Below are positions 1 to 10,500 of a DNA stretch of 64,000 nucleotides, piece after piece (the stretch's first letter is position 1; the number at the start of each line of letters is the position of its first letter). The notes beneath the pieces were generated by a model, which was given only the letters and a program-made list of their open reading frames with translations, was not told where the DNA came from and ran no database searches. Origin of the DNA: Atherinomorus stipes. Taxonomy: Eukaryota > Chordata > Actinopteri > Atheriniformes > Atherinidae. The position numbers were made by a program, and so were the translations under genes. The stretch covers positions 325,501 through 389,500 of the forward strand of contig JALJCO010013382.1 in NCBI GenBank assembly GCA_023101725.1. The letters are read 5' to 3'.

Positions 1-1310
1 TATAACCCTTGTGAGTGATACAGCCATTGCTTTGAACCTTTATTAAATAATAGTACAAAATGTGAACATTATATTTGTAAACACGAACTCTGATAAAGGC
101 AAGTTCTTCAAAGTGGCTGGTCTGGCCTAGTTTGGCACCATCTGTTCTCCAAGTCCCTAAATTGGGGGACTCCAGAGTTTAAAAGGTTAATTGTAGTCTT
201 GCTGGTGGGAGAATCCATTATGAAATACTGCCACACCTCCAACATGATTACTATTAGCTTGTTGCCTTATGGGTATGAGGTGATCAGTTCTTCACCCCTC
301 TAACCAGCAGGCTGCAGACGGCAACAGGGCGCAACTATTTTAAGAGCAGCGAAGAAGAGCTGTGTCAGAGCTAACAGAGCTTATCAGTTAAGAGATTTCC
401 ATTTTCATAAATTACATGGCATCGGATCTCTTTGGGAAAGCCAAATGTTTCTCTTTCAGATGCAGTCTCATGATTCCTGGCAGTATTTACATGGTTGTGA
501 TAGAGGTGAAACAATTAATTTACATACACTGATTTAATCATTAACAAGCCAATAGCTTTGATCCAAACTGAAAACATCATATGGACAAAGTTATAATTTA
601 TTACACTTGCTTGTGCAATTATGGGAAATTTTCCCATTTGCTTTGATCCAAAATGTTTTATTGCAATTTCATAAGGAAAATGCCAGTAACCAATGGTGGG
701 TGTATAACTATGATAGTCAGACTGTACTACCACAATTACAACCAAGTTCTAAAAATACTGGGTTTGACATATTCAATGGCTGTCAGATTTACACTATATT
801 CAGCTGAATTCAGTAGATTTTTTTCCTAATTTGACATGAATAGCTGAGATTAGGGTTAAATCAACAAGTGATATTTTACTTTTTGCTGGCTTCTGAATTA
901 AATCAAAATCATATCTTGGCAGAATTTGACACCTGCAACTGCTGAATTGTAATCCCATTAAATTATATAATAATGTAATGCAGTTCCATTAAACCTTCAT
1001 ATCATAAACCCTAAGGTGAACCACCGAAACTTTTCTGAATTTGTTCACACACCTAATATTGAATGAAACTGCAGAATGCATAATATTGGCACAAGTCAAA
1101 CCCATATGTCAACTGCTATATTATGGTAATCTACAGGTTGTTTGTTGGATGTCCATGTGGCAAGATTCTTTTCTTTTCAATCAAATGAGTGCAAAACCAT
1201 GGCTTTGAGACTTTTGGTTTCCCTGTCACAAGGCATTTTAACATTTAGGAAATATAACAAACATGGACAGATGAGTAAGATAAACTGGTTAAATAAAGAC
1301 AAAGACCCAC
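1..1310. other. Inferred pabpn1 intron 2, running off the window
   Basis: AT-rich DNA after the exon 2 donor of pabpn1. I looked for the RRM exons on the minus strand and found none. No recognisable repeat or RNA gene was seen. Confidence 0.5.
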
Positions 1311-3580
1311 CTGGTGGGGGGCTGAGATTCATCTGTTTCTCCACCTCGTTCTGTAGCTCCTTCAACTTCTCTGCCTCTTCCTCCATCTCTCTCACTCGGG
1401 CTTTGATTGCCTCCAGCTCCTGCAAAACAAGACAGATTCAATTAAAACTGACAGTCCATCATGAGCACAAGTCACCACCCTAGAAAAACTGCCCTTTGTA
1501 TACAACCGGCTAATCTATTGAAATAATAATAACCAGCATGCATAAACAAATGCAACCCCATTTGAAACTGTATTGAAAAACACATAAAAGAACAGGTACC
1601 ATGATCTGTCGTAAACTGTGACACTTCTACCAGAGCTTGTGCTTTTGCAGTATGGTCTGCCATGAAATCTGTAAATTTGCTTTCATTTTGGCTCCTTCAA
1701 CTTAAAAACAGCTCTTAATTTAATTAATAGTAGACATTTTGCTCCCATGTAATCCATCACTTCTCAATGAATATAAAGTATACAATAGGCTGAAATAATT
1801 TATAAATTTGACCTCATGTAGCTAATAACAGATATCCCATATATGCAAATGAGAGGCAATGTAAACATTTACAGCAGTTAAAACATAAAAAGCCCCAGCT
1901 AGAAAAAAAATCTAAAATCCCCAAAACAAATAGTGAATAATTTTATATTAACACTGAGATGGCTGTGCCCTCACGTGGGAGCAGACCCTCCTGTCTGACA
2001 GTGGTGCACTGCAGCACAGTGGGAGTCACTCCGGCTTGATCCAAGGATTCTGTCTGTGCCGATAGGATTTGTAATGTAAAAGAAAAAAGAAAAAGAATGA
2101 CTCTGGCACAAAAGCAGTGACACAGACGGACCATTTCCAATTCAGATTTTCTCACCACTGGGGAATAAAAGGGCACGGTGACATACTAGACATAATGGTG
2201 ATGAAACCATCATTCTCCAAGACCACTTTTGTCTGCGTGCCTTACAATCTCAGACATCACACATCAGCAGCCACTGAGAAATGATAATCCGAATTCAAAA
2301 GCAGTATCGTTGCTATTTAAGCTATCAAGCACTTGCACGTTGCTTTTTTTGTCGCATATTCAGAACAAGCTCTTTCACTCCCCTCCCCTCTCTCATTCTC
2401 ATAGCTCTGGCAAAACAGTGAAGGATGCAAACCCAGCCCCTCAAATACCGCAGCCCCTTTTCTTCTCGCTGCGCTCTCACCACCCGACAAAACCTCGAAC
2501 CCCACCTGAACACAACTTATGGGCATTGCCTGGGAATATGCACGTGTGTTCAAGTGATGGAATATGTAAATGGGTCCAACCAACTCAGCTTGTGCATCTT
2601 CAATATATAGGATATTACTAGATTATGTCCTCTACCCCCTGGTTGCATGTTACAACCCGCTATCGTCAAAAATAAAGCAAGATAAGTCAGGTGCGGGTCG
2701 GCCACATCCACCCGTTACTTTATTAAAATATGCTAGCTTATAAATTTGTCAAAGACTTTATATTCTATTAGGAATATAGCTCAGCGGCTAACAGCAGTTA
2801 TCTCGAGCAGGTTAGGGTGGAAAATGCCGCAGTTTATCTTGTGACCAGTGATGACGGTTGACAGGTTCGCTGGTCATTTTAGGTACAGCGGTTGATGCTA
2901 ACGTTAGCCTGCTGCCGATAGGTCATTCGCATGTGCACAAACCGGAGCCTGAACTGCAGCGGCAGCCAGAGTCACGATAAAAGAAAGGAAATAAAAGATG
3001 ACATTACCGTTAGCAGGTCGCCTTCCTTAGAAGATAAGACTTGTACAGCGGCGGCTAATGGCGGCGGCCTGTCCAACGGTCGCCCCTAATAGTCTCCTGC
3101 ATCTCCGTCTTGCATTTTTTTTTTCCGCGAACAGAATTTTCCCCCACCCCCCAACTGGTCGAGCTGCTCTCTAGCGCAGAGAAACTGGCGTTGCTGTTGC
3201 GCCAAGATGGCTGCGGACACCACGCATGTCGCCACCCAAGTCTACTGCACTGCGTGAACCACAATGGCGGTTAATACCGAGCTGGCGATAGCAGCAACGC
3301 ACACGGCATGTGACTCATAATTTAAGGGGAAGGGGGTAAAAAACAATAAATAGGTTGCCTGCTTTAAGGTTTTATTTCGAAGTAGTTCTAACATATCTCT
3401 GTAATCAATTTGGCACTCACTGCTGGAACAATGCCCTTCACTTACCGGGTCTTCAATTGCGGCCTCTCCCTCTTCTAAGCCTGGTTCTTCGTCACCGACA
3501 CCGGGGTCTTCCAGTTCGGGATGTCCGGGGTCTGAATCTAGTAGGGATTCATCCGCCAATCCGTTACCAAACTCCGCCAT
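1311..3580 (-). CDS. pabpn1: Nuclear poly(A)-binding protein 1, 5' part only (two coding exons)
   Basis: PABPN1 binds growing poly(A) tails in the nucleus, stimulates poly(A) polymerase and sets tail length. Two coding exons are visible on the minus strand. Exon 1 (3580-3446) encodes 45 residues starting [12 protein letters not shown] and rich in D/E, and ends at a GTAAGT donor. Exon 2 (1419-1311) encodes the coiled-coil helix beginning [19 protein letters not shown] and running to MNLSPPPG; this region is almost invariant in vertebrate PABPN1 and contacts poly(A) polymerase. The junction is phase 0. The RRM and the arginine-rich C-terminus are absent and must lie to the left of position 1, so the gene is cut by the window edge. 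Unlike mammalian PABPN1 there is no alanine run after the start Met. A CCAAT-rich promoter lies upstream. Identity is very secure from exon 2; the missing exons are inferred. Confidence 0.95.
1420..3445 (-). other. pabpn1 intron 1, with a CpG-rich segment at about 2680-3270
   Basis: Bounded by a GTAAGT donor and a TTTTGCAG acceptor. Most of it is AT-rich. The part nearest exon 1, roughly 2680-3270, is richer in G+C and CpG. It contains a CAAGATGGCTGC match to the YY1-type initiator motif at about 3203-3214. It may be part of the promoter CpG island or a second start region. I see no coding exon in it. Confidence 0.45.
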
Positions 3581-4160
3581 CGCCCAATTCCAACTGAACC
3601 GACGCGCCTCGTGGCTTAACCAACGTTGCAGGCCCCTACTCACACACAAGGGGGTAGAGTGAGCGGGGCGGCGAAAAGAAAAAAAAAACGGCGGAAAACG
3701 CCGCTTAGTAAAGTTAAAATAGGGAATAAAACGCTAGCTTCAGATCTAGCCACAACTCAAACAGCATAACACGGCACACAAGGACTGCTGTTTTACTCGC
3801 TACGTTTAAGTAGTGGTCCTGGTTTAAGACAGAAAGAACCTAGTTTATTTACTTGAATGTGTGTATTTAAAAAAAAAGGCGAGGACTATACGCGAGAGCA
3901 GCGGCGTCTCTTCAGTTCAGAAATGGAAGCCGGGGGCGGAGTCATGTATCACTGCAGGCGTTAAACTCTCAATCCTATTGGTCAACACATGACTAAAGAC
4001 AAGCCTTTTTGGTAGCTCACGTGTTTCTATTGGACAATTGGACCGGAGATCCCAGTTCACAAAACGCATTACATCAATTTGATTGGACGAAGCTTCTGTT
4101 AATCATTTATTTATCATTCTCAAGTAAACCGGCAAAGCCAATTGTAGTTCAGCCAATAAA
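3581..4160 (-). promoter_or_regulatory. pabpn1 promoter region with four minus-strand CCAAT boxes
   Basis: Upstream of the pabpn1 start codon, the plus strand shows ATTGG (CCAAT when read with the gene) at 3977-3981, 4029-4033, 4037-4041 and 4082-4086. There is also a GC box at 3931-3940 and a CACGTG E-box at 4018-4023. CpG is raised just upstream of the ATG. Grouped CCAAT boxes are typical NF-Y sites of housekeeping promoters. No TATA box is obvious, and the start site is not fixed. Confidence 0.5.
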
Positions 4161-7100
4161 TTCCGATTCCTTTTGAGTGGTTCTATCAACAATGTCCCAC
4201 AGTATGACCTTATAGTCACTGAGGTCACGATGAAATGTTATTCAGGTAATACCTCAGATTAGTAAATGTGGCAAGATATCAGAGACTGTAGCATTAACTT
4301 TAACCACTACTTAGTTTTCTTTTTTTGACCTGTTGCCTTGATAACTTTATTCATCAGACCAGAAAAAAAAACAGAAATGCATGAGGCATTTTACTACAAA
4401 ATCACGCTAATAAATCTCTTTTTATCAATATCGATCTACACACATATGTAAAATACATTAACAGTAAAAGATAAAAATAAAAAATTACACCCTGAGGAAA
4501 TATTGTAGCAGGTTTTTTAAATAGAAAACTATTAACAGGTAATGCCTTATTCAAAAGGGTGAAGGTGCATTTATACATATAGTAGTTATGTGCTGATTTT
4601 TACATTTATTACCCGTTTCACTGGGTGGTTCTCCATTTTTCTCATGGATTGTTAAATTTTTATATTGAACTTATTTTTAATCTATTTCACTAAATCAATC
4701 CCTTTTTATCATATTTATTGAGTGAAGATTGTTTGTCTGAGCAGCTGTTCAGACACACAAATGAATTTTTGTCTGTATTAATGAAGTTTATCTAATGGTT
4801 ATTTAAATCTTGAATAACACCACACAAATGCATCCAGATTCCACCCGTTTGTTGTTCAACCGGTTTTATTTCTTTTTCAGTATATCAAAGAAAGCATAAT
4901 GGAGACCAAACACAAAAAGGCAGGTACAAGGTAAGGAGGAAAAAATAAGCTTAATCAAAAAATCTAACAATTCATAACAACACTGCCACTATTATTGTTC
5001 AATATTCATAGGAATACCATTTTTTTTTCTTTTGAGCAGAGAGGTGGCATTTAAAACCATTATGGATTCATAATAATCAAAAACAGTGATGAGTAGTAAT
5101 AAATTGTATAAGTAGTAGTACAGTTATAACAATAGTGATAATCAAAGTGACAATGAAACATAAGAGAATAAAAAGCAGATCTCCATAAAAACATATCTAG
5201 TTTGGACAGTGCAACACCGTGTCTTGAGTGTGTGTGCGCGCGCACAAGTGTGTGTGTATATGTAAGTGTGTAAAATCCCAGTCTTGAGGTTCAAGCACTC
5301 CAGTCCTTGCTTTACACACAAGATACAGTTTCTAACAGGAGCACAAATTATCACTCGTCCAAGGACGTCGTTACCCTCTTTGTTTCAAAAACCACACAAA
5401 GTGACTCTTCATGTTGCGGTGATGGCTGTGATCATCTGAAATGTCTGTAGCTTGTGCAAAAAATTGTGGACTTAGTGCAAGTGTCAAGCCGTGGGATGTC
5501 CTTTACAGTTTGCATTAACACCTCTCTTGCTCTCTGTCGACCTAAAGATTGCTTTTTGGTTTTTGAATGACAGAAAGCAAAGGGAGGATTACTTTGGAAT
5601 ATCAGTTATTTTTTTTTTAATATATTTCTTTACAAAAGTTTCTGTTTTAGTTTTGCATTTTGTTAAAACTATCAATAGTAACATTAATATACAACTTAGA
5701 TTGAAGGAAAACATCTTTAGTTTGTGTCCTTCAACACAGCACCATCTTATTAGCTCTGTCAGAACATTTTATATTTTTCCTAATTTGCTTCCTAGATTTG
5801 AGTATCCATTAGTCCCTTGAGGATACTAGTAATACCCAACTGTCTCCCTTGTCATGGTTTCCAGATAAAATATCTCATTTCACAGCACATACATGACCAG
5901 AAATCGCTAACTCTGTTTCCAAACTGCCTAAAATTAGGGGAAAACATGTTCAGGAAATGGCCCATTTCAAGCCCTGCTCTTGTCAATCCTACAGGATTGG
6001 CTTTTGACCTAAATAAAAAATCTGATGCCAGTTGTAATTGCTTTCATTGTCACACATATAAACACTCAAGTAAATAAAACGAGTACTAATCTTGCATGTC
6101 ATATGCACAATATTCAAAGAATAGCATTAAATTAAAGATATTAAATGACCCTCAGTGCCACGTGGGGGTGAAATTAATTCACAAAACATTATTAGAGGAT
6201 CTGCTGGGCTTGAATTTATAAACCTGGTGGCATTTAACCCTTAAGGCCGTTGTGTTTTTAAAACACCTCCAGGGAGGTGTAAAACATTTACATCCCCCCG
6301 ACAGGTCTGAAGAGCCGTGTTTCAAAATGTGACGTTCACCTCTGGGTGGATGTGAAATTTACAGCATTATCGAAATTTAATGCAAAAGCAAGATGGTTGC
6401 AATTATAGTCCTTGGCTGAGAGAATGCTGACAACTTTACAGGCAGGATTCGCTAATATTCAAATACAGACATTCAGAGATATTCCCCCTCCCAAAAAATG
6501 GACATCAAAGCATTTTGGAACAAGGCTCTTCTTCATTTAGAAAACCCAGGTCTAATTTTCGCATTTTATACTGACACCTAAAGCAGGTTACATTTGATTA
6601 GCAAAAAAGAAATCAATTTATTTCAGGTGATTTATATTAAGGCATCCAACATGCATTACCGTATCTTTCCATAAAAAAAGACACCCGCATTAGAATGCTT
6701 AAAAACATTTTAAAAAAATGGAAAATATGTCAAAGTGCGGTATGCCAAAGATTCTACTTTCCTAAACCTCTTTTATCGCAGTCTATTTGGATTGTCATGG
6801 AACTATGAACAAGTAAATGGGAACAATTCAACAGCCCTCTCTCTCTAAAGTACCTCTTTTATATCCCAAATGAGGAGACAACACTCTTCAGATCCTGTAG
6901 CAAATAAAAAATATGAGACGGATAACACCGGTTTTCCTCTCCCAATGGTTCAGTCCAGTCATATCTAAGCAATTTTCTGCCCTAGAAGCAAAAGTAGGCA
7001 TGAGAAAACAATTCCACAGGCGCAAACAGGGAGTTATTTGTGTGAGTAATTCATGTTATTATCCCAAAAACTGTTTTGCGGGCCCACCATGGCCACTGCC

Positions 7101-7525
7101 AAAAAGGAAACGCTTGCATCAGTCTTCAGGGTAGAACAGCTCAAGCACTGCAAGTTGAGTGCCTTTACAAATTACAGGAAGAAATGTTTGATATAACCAC
7201 AGAGCTCGGACCAAAACTGTTGGGGAAAAAAGTGAGATGGTTGAGGGAACCTTGAGAGGGTTATTAATCACTTATCAGACGGCAGCTGATGAAGCGAAAA
7301 GCAGCATGGGAAGAGTCTGCTCATGTCTTTGATTCCAGGTGAACTAGATTAACGGATATCAAGTCAAGTGAAGGCTGAGCAAAAGGATTGCGGGCACATG
7401 GGGAAGGCGACATAACAAAAAATATTAGTTTTAGAGGATTAGTGCTCAAATTTGTTTATTAAAATCCGAGGAGCCCAAATGGGTCCGACAATTGTCAGTG
7501 TGCAGACCATTCCTGATCTGAGTTT
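4161..7525. other. zfhx2 3' flank, probably including its 3' UTR; no gene seen
   Basis: AT-rich DNA between the pabpn1 promoter and the zfhx2 stop codon. The nearest minus-strand AATAAA is at 7460-7455, 66 nt past the stop. Others occur farther away, for example near 4870 and 4345, so the 3' UTR could be short or up to about 3 kb. The open frames here have no recognisable product. A GT/GC-rich microsatellite-like stretch lies at about 5224-5270. Confidence 0.4.
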
Positions 7526-10500
7526 TTAACTGCTGCTGGTGGCCGAAGAAGGAGGCAACTCGACAACTATCTCCCCTTCAGAACCGGCTCCAGAGCTGGT
7601 TACAGTAGTGGAAAGTGACACCTGCGAGCCTGGCAGTCCGCTGTTGCCGCTTCCGTTCTTGTTGACGAGCGCTGACGGCTGGCCAAAGTTAGTGGTTCTC
7701 AGGGTCACCAGGTGGCGTGAGGAGAAGACGTGGGCCCTAGCCGCAGCCCGGGACTCAAAAGTGACACTGCAGGCGTCGCAGTGGCCCGTCAGGGTCTCCT
7801 TTGGCACCGGCTGGCCCGGCACCGGGGAGGCTGGGGGTTCAGAAACCGTTAGCTGAACGGGCTTGGGCAGGATGGGCCGGTTTGCTTTGAGAGCGCTGTA
7901 CTGAAGGTAGCTTCCTGAACTCATGTCCACCTTCCCGCCTGACAGAGGAGGCTGGGGATGAGAGTCAGAAATGGAATCAGACAGGAAGAGAAATTAAAAT
8001 TTTCTATCTAATAAAAAGGTCTGACTTTTGATTTTAAGTAGGGATACCGATCCCAGTATCGGTACTCACTCCAATACTGGCCTATTTTGCTGTACTCGTC
8101 TAATACTTGCTCATGACAGGACCCGATACTGGACGTTACATGACTTGCTGTGTTTACGCCGTCATGCTGGCAGGAGAATATGAGCAGTAGGGCTGGATAT
8201 TGTTACACAATTCAATTCGATTTTGATTCTTTGGGTTGGGATTCATTTTGATATCGATTCAGTATTGATTTAAATGCTTCAACATTGATTCAGAAAGAAG
8301 TAGGAACTCTGTTGTAGATGTTACATATTTATTTGCATGCCCATGTGACCAGATATGGTATGTCAACTTATATTTTTGGGTAATAAAACATCTGAAAATA
8401 AAAAAATATTTGCTAATTTCGTGTTGTATGATCCAACGTGGTCTTGTCCATACCATGTAAATAACACGCACAGCTCCACCCATTGCTCAGGAGGTGAATC
8501 GATTCAAAGGATTTACAATTCGATATTGAATTGCACAAGGAAATATTGCGATGCATCGATTAATCAATATTTTTACCCACCCTTAATGAGCAGCAGCTTC
8601 GAGTTTAGTCTCATTTAAAAGAAGACGCTTTTCATTACACGAGAAAAGATGGAATATATCCGACCTGGATCATCAGCACGCAGAGATGCTTCTCTTCTAG
8701 GGATGCACGATATTGGAATTTTGGCTGAAATCCAATATGCCGATATTTTTAAACTCATGTAGCCGATAACTGATATCGATATCAAAGCTGAAAATAAGCA
8801 GTCATTGCAAATAGCAGTTTTGTTATCCGTTTCTGACACTAAGTAAATAGGGGTGGAAAAAAAATGTCAATACACTGAAATACTGTGATATTTTTATATG
8901 CCAATATCAAAACGATATTTAAAGTGCAGTACCAATCTATTCTACTTACAAAATCTCGTGAGATTTCATTGTTCTGTTACAAAATCTCACAATATTTCGT
9001 GAATTCTCGCGAGATTTTGTTAGTAAAATAGATCGATACCACATTTTTGAATGTCAATATGATATCAGCATATGAAAATATTGCAAAAGTTTAGTGAATT
9101 CTCAAGATTTTGTAACAGAATGAAATATTGCAAGATTTCGTTAGTAAAATAGATCAATACCGCGTTTTTAAATGTCAATATAGTATCAGCATATGAAGAT
9201 ATCGCAATATTTCAGTGTATCGATATTTTTTTCCAGCCCTAGTCTTTAGAAGTTTGAAAGTCTGTAAAAAAGAAGTTTTTGAAGAAGTAGTTTTGGGTTT
9301 TTTAGACTTTAAAAAAACAGGCTAATCAGTTAAATATCGGTGGGGTTGACGATGTTCAGTACTCACTTTTAAGGCCGATACCGAGCCGATTATATTGTGT
9401 ATCCCTATTCTCTTCATTTAAAAACACAAACAACAACAAAAGAAATGCCTCTCACTCTCCCTGTTAATTACTCGAATAGGTATCGGCAAGCACTCAAATG
9501 CCAGTACTCGTACTTGTTCGGCAAAAAAATTGGTATCAGGGCATCCCTAATTTTAAAGGGGGAGTTCGTTTTTTTTCAACCTGGACCTATTTTCTAGCAT
9601 GAAATATGTTCATTTACTCACCCAGACAGTTTTGGTGTAACTTGAATTCCTTCAGGAGATATTTAGATCCACTCGAGATCAGCGTATGTCCAATAAAATG
9701 TGAGTGATAGGGGCAACCTATTATCTGCCACAAACTCCTTCATTTCACCATCGGTTTGATACGAAACAGTCGGATCCCCCTGTGAGCTCGAAGCAGCCCA
9801 AGTGGGGTTTTTAGTGGTGATTTGTCCTTATTTACAGACATTTTTACTGCGGTGGCTTTGATGACGTCACTGTTATGCAACACCATAGCAAGTAAATGTC
9901 TGTAAATAAGGACGGATCACCACGACTAAGCAACTTTAAGCCACTTCGAGCTCACAAGGGGGTCCGACTAATGTTTCGTAACACAACATTGGTGAAATGA
10001 AGGAGTTTGTGGCAGATGATGCCTTATTTAGAGGCTGCGTGAGGTTGCCTGCATCACTTACACTATATTGGACATACACTGATCTCGAGTGGATCTAAAT
10101 ATCTCCCAAAGGAATTCAAGTTACACCAAAACTGTCTGGGTGAGTAAATGAACATATTTCATGCTATAAAACAGGTCCAGGTTGAAAAAAAACGAACTTC
10201 CCCTTTAAGAGTTGCAGCTTTCAGTCGAAGAGCTGGAATTACTTAAACTTACCATTTTCTCCTGCTGCAGCCTCCAGCGCTTCTCCTTGGCTCTGGTGTT
10301 CTGGAACCAGATCTGCACCACCTTCAGCGGTAGGTTGAGCTCCGTGCCGATTGCTTCGCACTCCATGGCGTTGGGGTGGGCGCAGGTCTCGTAGCAAGAC
10401 TGCAGAATAGACAGCTGTAGGCAGGACAGGTGAGTGCGTGGTCTGCGGCTGGACGAGTGAGACAGGAAGCCGCTTTCTGTTGGGCTTGATTTAGGGGCGA

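Larger units (their letters stand above)
8039..9549. mobile_element. hAT-type nonautonomous element A (outer), hosting two others
   Basis: Begins TAGGGATACCGATCCC and ends GGTATCAGGGCATCCCTA, giving imperfect inverted ends. The left flank is the 8-bp ATTTTAAG (8031-8038). The right flank reads ATTTTAA and is interrupted by the next element; the missing G is found at 10209. 8-bp duplications mark hAT transposition. The interior is invaded by elements B and C. No transposase frame remains. Confidence 0.8.

Noticed and set aside
2229..2621. 130-codon plus-strand open frame in pabpn1 intron 1
   Set aside because: No recognisable domain, and it overlaps other long chance frames on the opposite strand. 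Low-complexity Ser/His/Pro content.
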